NCBI RefSeq assembly: GCF_037975245.1
Contig: NC_092569.1
Location: 27,409,668 to 27,473,667 of the forward strand
Reading direction: 5' to 3'
Source of the DNA: Apostichopus japonicus
Taxonomy: Eukaryota; Echinodermata; Holothuroidea; Aspidochirotida; Stichopodidae
Length of the DNA stretch: 64,000 bases
A program made the position numbers and the translations under genes. The notes beneath the pieces were generated by a model. That model had not been told where the DNA came from. It saw only the letters and a list, made by a program, of their open reading frames with translations, and ran no database searches. Shown piece by piece: positions 12,780-26,596 of this stretch. The stretch's first letter is position 1. Every line of letters begins with the position of its first letter.

Positions 12780-15373
12780 AGTTGTGCTTAATCTCTGTGA
12801 CAGTCTGCATCACATATCACTGTGGTATTTGTTATGTTATATCTCAGCATGTCACTGTAAGGAAGTTGTGCTTGTCTTTCTGTGATGCCTTAGGATGACA
12901 CCGTAAGAACATTATGCTTGGTCTACTGTCTTATCATATCACTGTCTGTCATTACGCTCTGTTTCTGTGGTGTACTAGCATATCACTGTCAGTCATTATG
13001 CTTGGTTTGTGTGATGTCTTAGCATATCACTGTCTGTCGTTATGCTTGGTTTATGTGATGTCTTAGCATATCTCTGTAAGTCATTATGCTTTGTTTCTGT
13101 GGTGTACTAGCATATCACTGTCAGTCATTATGCTTGGTTTGTGTGATGTCTTAGCATATCACTGTCTGCCGTTATACTTGGTTTGTGTGATGTCTTAGCA
13201 TATCTCTGTCCGTCGTTATGCTTTGTTTCTGTGATGTCTTAGCATATCACTGTCAGTCTTTATGCTTGGTTTCTGTGATGTCTTAGCATATCACTGTCTG
13301 TCGTTATGCTTGGTTTATGCGATGTCTTAGCATATCTCTGTCTGTCGTTATGCTTTGTTTCTGTGATGTCTTATCATATCACTGTCTGTCGTTATCCTTA
13401 GTTTATGTGATGTCTTAGCATATCTCTGTAAGTCATTATGCTTGGTTTCTGTGATGCCTTAGCATATCTCTGTCAGTCAGTATGCTTTGTTTCTGTGGTG
13501 TACAAGCATATCACTGTCAGTCATTATGCTTGGTTTGTGTGATGTCTTAGCATATCACTGTCTGCCGTTATACTTGGTTTGTGTGATGTCTTAGCATATC
13601 TCTGTCCGTCGTTGTGCTTTGTTTCTGTGATGTCTTAGTATATCACTGCCAGTCTTTATGCTTGGTTTCTGTGATGTCTTAGCCTATCACTGTCTGTCGT
13701 TATGCTTGGTTTATGTGATGTCCTAGCACATCACTGTCTGTCGTTATGCTTTGTTTATGTGATGTCTTAGCATATCTCTGTTAGTCATTATGCTTGGTTT
13801 CTGTGATGTCTTAGCATATCTCTGTCAGTCAGTATGCTTTGTTTCTGTGATGTCTTAGCATATCACTGCCAGTCAAATAATGGTGTGTTCATGTGATATC
13901 TTAGTATATCACAGTCATTCATTATGCTTGGTTTATGTGATGTCTTAGCATATCACTGTCATTCATTATGCTTGGTTTATGTGATGTCTTAGCATATCTC
14001 TGTAAGTTATTATGCTTGGTTTTTGTGATTTCTTAGCATATCACTGCCAGTCAAATAATGCTGTGTTCATGCGATGTCTTAGCATATCACTGTCATTCAT
14101 TTTGCTTTGTTAATGTGATGTCTTAGCATATCACTGTCAGTCACAATGCTTGGTTTATGTGATGTCTTAGCATATCTCTGTAAGTCATTATGCTTGGTTT
14201 ATGTGATGTCTTAGCATATCACTGTCATTCATTATGCTTGGTTTATGTGATGTCTTAGTATATCACTGTCATTCATAATGCTTGGTTTATGTGATGTCTT
14301 AGCATATCTCTGTAAGTCATTATGCTTTGTTTTTGTGATTTCTTAGCATATCACTGCCAGTCAAATAATGCTGTGTTCATGTGAAGTCTTAGCATATCTC
14401 TGTAGGTCATTATGCTTGGTTTATGTGATGTCTTAGCATATCTCTGTAAGTCATTATGCTTGGTTTATGTGATGTCTTAGCATATCACTGTCATTTATTA
14501 TGCTTGGTTTATGTGATGTCTTAGCATATCACTGTCATTCATTATGCTTTGTTAATGTGATGTCTTAGCATATCACTGTAAGTCATTATGCTTTGTTTTT
14601 GTGATTTCTTAGCATATCACTGCCAGTCAAATAATGCTGTGTTCATGTGATGTCTTAGTATATCACTGTCATTCATTATGCTTGGTGTATGTGATGTCTT
14701 AGCATATCTCTGTAAGTTATTATGCTTGGTTTTTGTGATTTCTTAGCATATCACTGCCAGTCAAATAATGCTGTGTTCATGTGATGTCTTAGTATATCAC
14801 TGTCATTCATTATGCTTTGTTTATGTGATGTCTTAGCATATCACTGTCATTCATTATGCTTTGTTTATGTGATGTCTTAGTATATCACTGTCATTCATTA
14901 TGCTTGGTTTATGTGATGTCTTAGTATATCACTGTCATTCATTATGCTTGGTTTATGTGATGTCTTAGCATATCTCTGTAAGTCATTATGCTTTGTTTCT
15001 GTGATGTCTTAGCATATCATTGCCAGTCAATTAATGCTGTGTTCATGTGATGTCTTAGTATATCACTGTCATTCATTATGCTTGGTGTATGTGATGTCTT
15101 AGCATATCACTGTCATTCATTATGCTTGGTTCATGTGATGTCTTAGCATATCACTGTCATTTATTATGCTTGGTTTATGTGATGTGTTAGAATATCTCTG
15201 TAAGTCATTATGCTTTGTTTCTGTGATGTCTTAGCATATCTCTGTAAGTCATTATGCTTTGTTTCTGTGATGTCTTAGCATATCTCTGTAAGTCATTACG
15301 CTTGGTTTCTGTGATGTCTTAGCATATCTCTGTCAGTCATTATGCTTGGTTTATGTGATGTCTTAGCATATAA
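12780..15373 (-). repeat. Minisatellite, about 44-bp unit, in last intron of FReD gene
   Basis: Roughly 55-60 units built on CTTAGCATATCACTGTCAGT, then CATTATGCTTGG and TTTATGTGATGT. Variants such as the unit containing CAGTCAAATAATGCTGTG recur at intervals, suggesting a higher-order pattern. An inverted, shorter array of the same unit lies at 38729-39330 beside the broken FReD exon. Confidence 0.94.
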
Positions 15374-17292
15374 TGTTTAGTCCTTGTATGTGATCTATGT
15401 GATATCCCAGCTCATTACAACAATAATCTTTAATAGTTTTGTTTTAACTATAGCTTTATATTTAACCATATTAATTAACCCAGGAACCATAGTGTTAGTT
15501 AATGCAATAACTGTTAATCCTGCTTCTTAGGACTAGTATAGACCAGACAAGATCTATTACCTTACTAATCACATTTTAATTAGAATAATGATAGCAAATG
15601 ATTTCTCACTGAATTATCTGGATGTTTATGCCTTGTTAATGTGGCAATGTAACAGGAAGGAATATTCTCAGGCAAATATAGTGGGGACTAGTCGACACTC
15701 ACCCACTCTGGAATGAAGATGGCAGCAGAAAGGAGTTGGGTTAATCCAATATATGTTCAAGATTTGCTCCTACAAACTATGGCAGCAATTAATAGGATCT
15801 TTTCATGGATGATTGAAGCATTACCTGAAAGTGTTGTGTATCTGGGGTCAATAACACATCCTCACAGCAATTTGTCTCATGAGGGTATTTTTTTCTTTAA
15901 ATTTGGTAAATGCAAACCTGCTAACTGCTGACTGAATGATGTCATCTGGGCAATTGAGCTGAGAATGTCTTTATTTGTCTTTCATAATATTTCAATCATT
16001 CATCAAAACAGGATGAAATTAAAAAAAAGTATTGCATTTAATGAAATTCTAACTACAGAAAAGATTGAAAGCTAAGTAAAGATTGCAAATGTGTCAGGTG
16101 TCAAGGGTAAACCAACAAAAAAATTATATAATAGCCTAAGGAAAGCTTTCAAAGACCATCCACCCATATGACATCACAGACCACTCACTGTGATCAACTT
16201 CAGATAGTAAGGGATGGTTTAGCTGTCCAAATAGGTTACATACAACCATATCTTGAGGTAGGTGCAATATGGCTTGGTTCCAATGCCACACCTAGATAAA
16301 TATGCATTCGGTCATCCCCTTTAATCCCGACGATACTGACCGTCTATTCATGAAGGGATTATATAGAGTTTGAATTCCCCTGAAAAGCGTCGGTAATCCT
16401 GAAGGTTTATGAACTAACAGACTGGAGAAGAAATAAAGCCCTGATAAAAGGCAAGCTTTGAACACTCACTCAAAATATGTTGAAGGTTTTAATGGAAAGA
16501 TGCAGTAAGCCCAACCAAAATAACGAAAAGAACGACCAACCCAGCTCCCACCCTTTTTTATTTCAAACAGCTATTGATGCCACTTTTAAAACGAGTTTCC
16601 ACCAGAAGTGTCATATTTTTAAACATGGTCACAAAGGGAATAAGTACAATAGAATAATGAATTAAAAGGCTTGTATAGATTTGTAGGACTTCACGGCATG
16701 GTTCAGGGTCGGAAATGGATTTCGTTTTACCTATAATAAGGCTTAAATTATTACCATGCGGAATAAAGAAACATGACATAGACGCTTACTACAGAACTGG
16801 ACAGTTCACCATGTAGCAACACAAATTGTATTGAAAACCAAATAAAAATGTAATCCATACATTCCATAGCGGTGATAGCAGGATATTTTCATCCATGTGA
16901 TAACGTATATAACCATTTGCAACCATCCCCATCCATAAAGTAACATACCCTGCCTCTCCACCCTCCCATTGCTACAATAACTGAAAAGAGTTGCTTTAAA
17001 AAATGTATATCGCCTTAAAACTGTTAATGTATTTGTGACCTCTGTAAAATTCTTACCACAGCTATATATTAAAGTTGCATGCCAATGAACTTCCCTGGTA
17101 ATCTAAGTCCAGGGGTGACTACTTGGGTTGCTTAAGACAATGAAGGTCATGCAGCTGGCTGCCCTAAAGAATGAATAAACACGATAAAATATACTTACCG
17201 AGTATATTATGAAACAAACAGAACATGACATTTAATAGTACAGTGAAGTTGTATACAACAAACACAGAGAGAAACCTATCATTTGGACATAC
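15374..17292. other. Intron sequence without recognised features
   Basis: Rest of the last FReD intron. I see no credible exon or element. A 72-codon frame at 15713-15931 (+) has no family resemblance. Confidence 0.4.
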
Positions 17293-17557
17293 CTGCATTT
17301 CCACTGTAATTTCCCAGTTTAGACAGTTTGTAATTGTCACTTTCATCGTTGATCCTGAACAAGTCAAACTTTGCGTAGTATGGAGCTCCATCTCTGTTCA
17401 CCATATCGATCCGCAGTTGATAGTCACCTTGATTGGTGAGGTAATACAACTTATCATTTCCCAACCAAAACTCATGGTCCAGCTCACCAAAGCCTACTTT
17501 ATAGCTCTGCCAGTTACGATAGAAGTCAACGGAACCATCAACACGACGTTGGAACAC
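17293..17557 (-). CDS. FReD protein, middle exon of the globe
   Basis: A 265-nt exon starting after ACATTATACAG and ending before GTATGT. It begins in phase 0 and ends with one extra base, matching the next exon. It opens VFQRRVDGSVDFYRNWQSY, the signature just after the conserved GGGWT. Then come GFGELDHEFWLGN and YQLRIDM, the core strands of the fibrinogen fold, and GNYSGNAG before the junction. No stop or frameshift is present. Length and composition fit a functional exon. Confidence 0.96.
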
Positions 17558-19189
17558 CTGTATAATGTAAAAACAAAAAGAATAATTTTAATAATAAATA
17601 AGAATAAATTTATTTCAATAACATTTTCACTGAGAAGTGGACTGTATTCCTTCTATTACATAAGCAAAGGATGACCTCTAAATGAAGCAGTAATTGACAA
17701 TGTTCCAAACTGAAGTCCTACACTCTCACCCGTAATTTACCCTTCTGTCAGTGGTATGGGATTCCCACATAGTATCTACAGATTGTTATTATCTGAAACA
17801 GTAGTCGACAACCTTTGAGACCCACATGCCAGGATCATCCATGAGGATTGAGCCAGCCCCCATCAGACCCCAATCCCCTATTCCCCTTCAGAATGGATGC
17901 TCAGAAATCTAGTTTGGTCTATGGACTTGTTGTTTAGTAAAAGAAACAAAACTGCAGATAAATCTTCTAACGTCTACAAAAAACCAGCAAACCCACCAAA
18001 ACTGATTTTTTTTGTGACCCACAAGTCTTAATTTCATGATTTTCATCATCTACTTTCCAGTCAATACTTGGTAGGTTTGGTAAAGGTGAGACCCTACCTT
18101 AAAATCAGAAAGCATTGAAGTTTCCATCAGGTAGTTGGCTATATATTTAGGGAATCTAATACATGAAACCTTTCTTAGGATATCATGCTAACAAGGCCTC
18201 AGATTCCACACATTGTTGTATATTTCACTGACTTGTAAAGACCACTTTATAATAGACTAACTAACCTAGAATGTGTGTGACGTTGTACCTGAACTGACCT
18301 AAATTGAAAAGTGAATTTCATCTACTGCAATAGTTGATTGTTCACACACCAGGACAGAAAACTGTTTAACTGATGTCTGTGTGTAATGTAGATAATTAGA
18401 CCACTATTGGATATTGTTGCTTAAATATATTAACTCTGTCCCATTACAAATAATGGAATCTTATTGTCAAACTTCCACACTATTCATTTGGAAGAGAAAC
18501 CTTCTGAAAGATTTTGGGCTCAGCTCTGGTTTGAATTGAAATGTCCATTACATCATTTCCCCTTTGATGATTACTACAATAAATCTAAAATGACCTCATT
18601 ATCTGAGAGAAAGAGCTTACTATTGTGACAGGCAGATTAATTTTGTTACAAAACTCTAAATCTATATCAAGTGAGCAACACATCAACTCTGATATTCCCC
18701 AATTTATAGATACTATAATCGAAAAAATGTAATAACCTCAAGTGGGCTGGAACTGTAGGTTCAAAATTAAAGAAGAAAATTAAGATTCAAAGGAAGATGC
18801 AAAGACCAATGGGAAGAATATCAATGAACTGCTACCATCTGCATGGTTTCATTAGAGTAACCATAGCTTTATTGAGTTGGAGCTTGTTTCTAATTCCAGA
18901 GGATGCTAGAAGTTTTATTTGTTTCTGACAAATTCACTGCCATTGCAAATGTATATTTAGGAACAGAACCGCTCACCCTTGCGTCACAAACTAATTCCGT
19001 ACCAATCGACCAAAGTGATTCTGCTGACCAGTGTGTATGCGTAATATTACAGGATTTTATAACTCAATGAGAATGTGTGTATTACTATTGTACAGGGCAC
19101 ACCTCTGGTGCTTAGAATCTGACAATATGCACAGAATAACTACATTTTGAGGCAAACTTAGTCATATTTATGAAACATAGGATATCATA
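17558..19189. other. Intron sequence without recognised features
   Basis: About 1.6 kb of AT-rich FReD intron. No exon, RNA gene or element is recognised. Confidence 0.4.
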
Positions 19190-20388
19190 CTAATTAAAGG
19201 TATCCTCCTCCTTCCGTCATATTATACATATACAATACATCGTCTATACTATAGGATGTAATACTAGACTTACCGTACATCCTCCTCCGTCAGTCATATT
19301 ATACATATACAATATATCGTCTATACTATAGGATGTCATACTAGACTTACCGTCCATCCTCCTCCGTCAGTCATATTATACATATACCATATATCGTCTA
19401 TACTATAGGATGTCATACTAGACTTACCGTCCATCCTCTTCCGCCAGTCATATTATACAAATACAATATATCGCCTATACTATAGGATGTCATACTAGAC
19501 TTACCGTCCATTCTCCTCCGTCAGTCATATTATATATATATATATATATATATAATATATCGTCTATACTATAGGATGTCATACTAGACTTACCGTCCAT
19601 CCTCCTCCTCAGTCATATTATATATATATATAATATATCGTCTATACTATAGGATGTCATACTAGACTCACCGTCCATCCTCCTCCTCAGTCATATTATT
19701 CATATATATATACAATATATCGTCTATACTATAGGATGTCATACTAGACTTACCGTCCATCCTCCTCCGTCAGTCATATTATACATATACCATATATCGT
19801 CTATACTATAGGATGTCATACTAGACTTACCGTCCATCCTCTTCCGCCAGTCATATTATACAAATACAATATATCGTCTATACTATAGGATGTCATACTA
19901 GACTTACCGTCCATTCTCCTCCGTCAGTCATATTATATATATATATATATAATATATCGTCTATACTATAGGATGTCATACTAGACTTACCGTCCATCCT
20001 CCTCCTCAGTCATATTATATATATATACAATATATCGCCTATACTATAGGATGTCATACTAGACTTACCGTCCATTCTCCTCCGTCAGTCATATTATATA
20101 TATATATATATATATAATATATCGTCTATACTATAGGATGTCATACTAGACTTACCATCCATCCTCCTCCTCAGTCATATTATATATATATAATATATCG
20201 TCTATACTATAGGATGTCATACTAGACTCACCGTCCATCCTCCTCCTCAGTCATATTATTCATATATAATATATCGTCTATGCTATAGGATGTCATAGGA
20301 TGTCATACTAGACTTCCGTCCATCCTCCGCCGTCAGTCATATTATACATATATATCGTCTATACTATAGGATGTCATACTAGACTTAC
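19190..20388 (-). repeat. Minisatellite made of exon 3' end plus splice donor, 77-bp unit
   Basis: About 15 units of roughly 77 bp lie directly downstream of the exon 20389-20517. Read on the minus strand, most contain ATGACTGACGGAGGAGGATG, then GACG and GTAAGT. That is the exon's last codons (MTDGGGWT) and its own donor site. The rest of each unit is the start of the intron, including CTATAGTATAGACGATATAT. Units vary in (TA)n length and in small changes such as TTCCGCC. A block of about 405 bp (from 19345 and again from 19750) repeats as a higher-order unit. A few units have a changed donor (CTCACC or CTTCCG on the plus strand). Confidence 0.93.
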
Positions 20389-20517
20389 CGTCCATCCTCC
20401 TCCGTCAGTCATATTACAGAAGACTTCAAAGGGTGGTCCATTCCAGTTTGTTGGTTTGATGGTGTATGTGCTAGTTTCATTACAACCAGCATTGAACCAA
20501 TCCAGGCAGTTGGTCAT
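20389..20517 (-). CDS. FReD protein, first exon of the globe
   Basis: A 129-nt, 43-codon phase 0-0 exon between TAATTGTCAG and the GTAAGT donor. It encodes MTNCLDWFNAGCNETSTYTI and then the conserved PPFEVFCNMTDGGGWT. The cysteine pair around TYTIKP...VFC is the first disulphide of the fold. NET is a potential N-glycosylation site. Its final 24 bases and donor are the seed of the downstream minisatellite. The donor used here is the most upstream of many near-identical ones. Confidence 0.95.
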
Positions 20518-21863
20518 CTGACAATTATGACCAAAATCAAACAGAAAGTACAGAGATTACTTAATGATCACATACAAAGGTACCTGTCATACAGCAAATT
20601 TCATCAATTTGTTGTTATTAATAGTATAATCAGCCCTGCCACTAATAGAAACTCACTGCGGTGATGGAACCCATTGAGTCCAATCAAAACAGTGTTAATA
20701 AAAAAAATTCACAACAGCAATTTATTTAGTGTTCATATTTGTGCAGCAGTCTTCCAGGCTCTGATTTCGTCTCTAATACAATTAATGTGGTTCCTAATAT
20801 CCATCTTCATACTTGTATTATGTATACTAATTTGACTATTTAAATAAAAGGAATTTGCTTTGTGATATGTACGAGCTAAATTATTACCTGCAATCAGGGA
20901 GACGATTATGACAACAGAGAATAATTTATTCGATATCACATCGCAAAATGTTATTCAAAATGGGCAATTTGCTACACAAGTGTAGCCATGTATAGCAGTG
21001 TTTCCACACAGGAACCATAATAAATTAATGAAAGTTCAGAGCATTCAGTACTGAGCTATGTACAAAAAATGTGACCAATAATTTATACAATGATAATATG
21101 TTGACCAAGGACGAGACCCAGACGACGACACTTGTCATTTCATTGTGCGCTTTAAATTAAATGTGCATTTAACCAGATCCACGGAGTATGAGATTGTTCC
21201 ATGGTTTACAAGTTTGACAATTATTTATACTTTTATTAGAGTTTTAAAATAGCTAACAAAAACCTACAAGCTGAATGAGGAAGGACAATTATGTCACATG
21301 GGACAGTCGAAGTACCTCATCCTATAATGTACACTCCATGAACAGACATTTTGTTTGGGTTAATTCAGGCAATAAGAACACGTTGATGACTGGATACTTT
21401 GAGTCAAATTCATCGCAAAACTCTGACGATTCTAAGCTATATTACAAACCAAATGTTCTAATTCGTCCTACTGATAGTGTTGATGATGCCAAGATTCATG
21501 TAATGTACTTTAAATGCCAATCACAACATCAAGCTTTCTCTTCTACAAAGACTGACATCATATCTGAATAGTTTCATGGGTACCATTACTATTTGGATGA
21601 CAACGGGGGGGGGGGGGGGTGGCGGGGAATACCCAATTTCAGGTTATTACTGCAGTACTATTCCAAGCATATTTCTTTGCTATTTCTGTGATATCTCTAG
21701 TCAACACTGGAAGTGAAAGTTAACAGTCAACATACAGTATTGTACAGCAAAGCTATATAATAATTGCTAAGATCTTCATCAAAATTTGAATCTAAAATCT
21801 TTCTCCCCAAAACATAATATTTTGTAATTCGAAATTGTATGTAATTAAGTATGTAATTCTCAC
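20518..21863. other. Intron of the FReD gene
   Basis: No supported exon. A 98-codon plus-strand frame at 21275-21571 has no recognised relatives. A 17-base poly-G tract lies near 21605-21620. Confidence 0.4.
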
Positions 21864-21940
21864 CTCAATAGAAGGATCATCACGAGGACAATCACCACCA
21901 GAAGTGGTTTGCTTTGGGGTGGTCTCCACTGATTCGCTGG
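21864..21940 (-). CDS. FReD protein, linker exon with start of globe
   Basis: A 77-nt exon between TTATGATAG and a GTGAGA donor. It starts in phase 1 and ends in phase 0, linking the phase 1-1 linker exons to the phase-0 globe exon. It encodes SESVETTPKQTTSGGDCPRD and then DPSIE. The threonine-rich half resembles the duplicated exons at 24.7 and 27.0 kb (SEPVETTTIQTTS). The CPRD motif is the usual entry to a fibrinogen globe. Confidence 0.85.
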
Positions 21941-22259
21941 CTATCATAAGGTTAAAACAACAAAAGAAAATCAAATTAAATGAAATAAGGAATTGATTAA
22001 CTGGAAGATTTTGAAAGAGGAAGGATAATTATGCCTGTCGGTCACCCCATGAAAATATACCATTCCAGAACTTGTGTTAAATATTTCAGAATATGTTTTC
22101 ATTTTCCTGAGTCTTACATCAAGTACAATAATTTTGTGATAAAATCAGTGCTTTACTATCTAGGTGTTATACAATTTGAAGTACTTCAGACAGATCTTTT
22201 TAAAGACCAAATCTGATCATAATAATGATAATAATGATTATAATGATAATAATGATGAT

Positions 22260-22397
<138 letters not shown>

Positions 22398-23845
22398 TAT
22401 ATTATAAAAGCTACATAAGTAGAACACACAACGCGAATTAGGTACCCCTCGCCACTAAAACAAAAGGGCAATCTAGTACCATACTGTACTTTTAAAATCG
22501 TCTTTTGCGTTAAGCTAGCAGGGAACAGTGATTACTGCTAAACGATTTTACTATTGTATCATGGGCCTAATAAGAACAGTATAAACACAACACAATAAAA
22601 ATTAGGCCTATGTGTTCAATATGTATACGTATGAAAGGTACAACATAATATGATCACAAACGAGCTATATGTGCTTAAAGTGATGCAAAAGAGAAGCTTC
22701 TTTATTTAATGTTACCGAGGCCCCTTTACCCTTTATACCCACATATACTGCACGCCTAGTTTGCAATGGTAGGTTCATTGGCAATGACGTGACACTACCA
22801 TAATCAACTTGTTCCAAAAGTTGCCTTTCCTTATGCGCAAACCATGTCTGAAATCACAAAATTGACCAACTGCAGAATATATACATACAGTGCCACACAA
22901 AATGGCTACCATCACACTGCATACTTCTAATAGATCTTGATATTTAATCAATTCAGCAATTTAGGCTCCTAGCACAATTTACTGTAGCAAATTATGGTCA
23001 CCACAAGTCCACTGAATGTTGTACTCAAAGTGGTGCATTAAAGTATTCTGTTTATTTGAACTATCACCATTCTTATAAAAGAAACTGATTAGGATAAACT
23101 TTTATAAGCTGAGACAATTACAACACAAGGAAATAGTTAACCTTGGGAAAATCAAAGTATAAGGGCCATGTGGGTGTTAGTGTTGAGTCATTAGTATTTA
23201 ACTCATCCAGTGATGGTTGCTCATTGTTGTATTCTGAATCCAAGACATATCCATAAAATTGCTGTGGAATCTTGAGTTTGTTTTGCCGATAATATATAAC
23301 ATAGCGGACAACTTCAGATGGTTAATTAATTATGAAAATTAGTAGTTAGAGATGAAGAACATAATGTAATTGTATATAAAACAAGAATATATTTTAATTT
23401 TATGATCTTATTTGTGACATTATAACAAAATATATTGTTTCATAATTGAGTCTAACCCTGCAAATAGAATGAATTCAACAAAACAATATATTTCTATCTT
23501 ATTAGATGTTTGTGATGTTTGTGATATTTTAAATAATGTTATGGGAACTTAATAAAATAAATATCACATTTTGTTGTTGTTGTTGGCTGTTTCTTATATC
23601 ACTGGTTAAAAATTAGAAGTTAATAATGGGCACACCATACAGTATATTTGACATTGCTTTTCCATAAAGACGACATAAAATTGATTAAATAACCCTCGAA
23701 CCGCCTCAAATAAAAAATCCTTTCACAATCTTACGGGTATTAATGTCAATGACTATACAGTCCCTATCAAAATCCTGCATGCAACATCAAATGTAAACGC
23801 ATAAAGCACTACATGTTGTTAGCTTACGTGGTAGCTAAAAATAAT

Positions 23846-23884
<39 letters not shown>

Positions 23885-24277
23885 TATATTATAAAAGCTA
23901 CATAAGTAGAACACAGAACGCGAATTAGGTACCCCTCGCCACCAAAACAAAAGGGCAATCTAGTACCATACTGTACTTTTAAAATCGTCTTTTGCGTTAA
24001 GCTAGCAGGGAACAGTGATTACTGCTAAACGATTTTACTATTATATCATGGGCCTAATAATAACAGTATAGTACCCACACACCTATTGATGGGCCCTACT
24101 ATATCAGTTATGGTAACCTTACCCATTTTAAGGTCATGTCTGTTTCAGTCCCAATAACTGAACATGTATACATGACTTAACGTTTCCCTGGCTGGCAGTG
24201 AGCATTTTGTGTCAGTTCACAACTCAAGCTGCACAGTTTTAATAATTGTTGTAACTTATCAAGGTTTTCATGTGACA

Positions 24278-24605
24278 TATATAAAGTAGCACAGTTTGTT
24301 AACATAAAACAGTCGTTGTCTGTGCTCATTAGTCATTCAGTGTGCAGGAGTGTGTTGTAGACTATGGGTCATCACAGCTATGGAAAATTAGGTCATGACA
24401 GTCGACGTCAGGCAGGGGGAGGTCAGTCAGGGCAATGTGGGGCCATCATTTGAGTTTTACAGCAATAAACAGGCTTCCTCCAGTTTCCAATGCTCTGATT
24501 TTGCTCTCTCTACTGTACATCCTAAAGGTGTAATGTCGGAAATTCGTTGTTTGCCAATGTTATTATCACATTTCAGATCCAAAAAGTGTAACAAAAATCA
24601 ATAAA
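24278..24605 (+). promoter_or_regulatory. Possible short plus-strand transcription unit (TATA to AATAAA), unit 2
   Basis: TATATAAA at 24278-24285 is followed by a short ATG frame at 24365 (29 codons, MGHHSYGKLGHD...), an alternative frame at 24395-24604, and AATAAA at 24600-24605. It lies antisense and just beyond the FReD linker exon. Neither frame resembles a known protein. The unit is repeated in the next tandem copy. It may be chance. Confidence 0.3.
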
Positions 24606-24715
24606 AGACAATGTGGCAATGGTCTAAAAGAAAGAAAGAAAGAAAGAGGCTCAGGTGAACTTGTAAGCATGAATCTTTCTTTCTTCCCTTACATACCTAA
24701 CATCTACATACGTAC

Positions 24716-24802
24716 CTTCCCTGACAGTCGAGCCAATTGTTTCACTGCTAGTAGTTTGTATTGTGGTGGTCTCCACAGGTTCGCTTGAGTACAGACTGGT
24801 AG
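24716..24802 (-). CDS. FReD protein, Thr-rich linker exon (copy 2)
   Basis: An 87-nt exon with symmetrical phase 1-1 borders: acceptor CCTACTGATAG, donor GTACGT. It encodes TSLYSSEPVETTTIQTTSSE and then TIGSTVRE. The composition (Thr, Ser, Glu) suggests an extended, possibly O-glycosylated stalk between an N-terminal region and the FReD globe. Because it is phase-symmetrical, it can be repeated or skipped without shifting the frame. It is identical in sequence to 27031-27117. Confidence 0.82.
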
Positions 24803-26109
24803 CTATCAGTAGGTCAAAAAACAGACAATAATATTGTCTCAAGAAGAGATGATTTTTACTATGAATTAGCAAACACAATAAAAATTAGGCCTATGTGTTC
24901 AATATGTATACGTATGAAAGGTACAACATAATATGATCACAAACGAGCTATATGTGCTTAAAGTGATGCAAAAGAGAAGCTTCTTTATTTAATGTTACCG
25001 AGGCCCCTTTACCCTTTATACCCACATATACTGCACGCCTAGTTTGCAATGGTAGGTTCATTGGCAATGACGTGACACTACCATAATCAACTTGTTCCAA
25101 AAGTTGCCTTTCCTTATGCGCAAACCATGTCTGAAATCACAAAATTGACCAACTGCAGAATATATACATACAGTGCCACACAAAATGGCTACCATCACAC
25201 TGCATACTTCTAATAGATCTTGATATTTAATCAATTCAGCAATTTAGGCTCCTAGCACAATTTACTGTAGCAAATTATGGTCACCACAAGTCCACTGAAT
25301 GTTGTACTCAAAGTGGTGCATTAAAGTATTCTGTTTATTTGAACTATCACCATTCTTATAAAAGAAACTGATTAGGATAAACTTTTATAAGCTGAGACAA
25401 TTACAACACAAGGAAATAGTTAACCTTGGGAAAATCAAAGTATAAGGGCCATGTGGGTGTTAGTGTTGAGTCATTAGTATTTAACTCATCCAGTGATGGT
25501 TGCTCATTGTTGTATTCTGAATCCAAGACATATCCATAAAATTGCTGTGGAATCTTGAGTTTGTTTTGCCGATAATATATAACATAGCCGACAACTTCAG
25601 ATGGTTAATTAATTATGAAAATTAGTAGTTAGAGATGAAGAACATAATGTAATTGTATATAAAACAAGAATATATTTTAATTTTATGATCTTATTTGTGA
25701 CATTATAACAAAATATATTGTTTCATAATTGAGTCTAACCCTGCAAATAGAATGAATTCAACAAAACAATATATTTCTATCTTATTAGATGTTTGTGATG
25801 TTTGTGATATTTTAAATAATGTTATGGGAACTTAATAAAATAAATATCACATTTTGTTGTTGTTGTTGGCTGTTTCTTATATCACTGGTTAAAAATTAGA
25901 AGTTAATAATGGGCACACCATACAGTATATTTGACATTGCTTTTCCATAAAGACGACATAAAATTGATTAAATAACCCTCGAACCGCCTCAAATAAAAAA
26001 TCCTTTCACAATCTTACGGGTATTAATGTCAATGACTATACAGTCCCTATCAAAATCCTGCATGCAACATCAAATGTAAACGCATAAAGCACTACATGTT
26101 GTTAGCTTA

Positions 26110-26128
26110 CGTGGTAGCTAAAAATAAT

Positions 26129-26203
<75 letters not shown>

Positions 26204-26205
26204 TA
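26110..26205. repeat. (TAA)n microsatellite between tandem units
   Basis: AAT/TAA repeat of about 90 bases. A shorter version of about 45 bases lies at 23840-23885. The length difference explains much of the size difference between tandem units. Confidence 0.95.
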
Positions 26206-26596
26206 TATTATAAAAGCTACATAAGTAGAACACAGAACGCGAATTAGGTACCCCTCGCCACCAAAACAAAAGGGCAATCTAGTACCATACTGTACTTTTA
26301 AAATCGTCTTTTGCGTTAAGCTAGCAGGGAACAGTGATTACTGCTAAACGATTTTACTATTATATCATGGGCCTAATAATAACAGTATAGTACCCACACA
26401 CCTATTGATGGGCCCTACTATATCAGTTATGGTAACCTTACCCATTTTAAGGTCATGTCTGTTTCAGTCCCAATAACTGAACATGTATACATGACTTAAC
26501 GTTTCCCTGGCTGGCAGTGAGCATTTTGTGTCAGTTCACAACTCAAGCTGCACAGTTTTAATAATTGTTGTAACTTATCAAGGTTGTCATGTGACA

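Noticed and set aside
7680-15373. CRISPR-like regular repeats
   Set aside because: The arrays are contiguous tandem units without unique spacers, in a eukaryotic setting.
20733-20939. Small minus-strand frame with a signal-peptide-like start, followed by AATAAA
   Set aside because: It opens with GTG and has no in-frame ATG at its start; an ATG just upstream is followed at once by a stop. No splice support found.
21275-21571. 98-codon plus-strand frame in a FReD intron
   Set aside because: No family resemblance and no splice or regulatory support.
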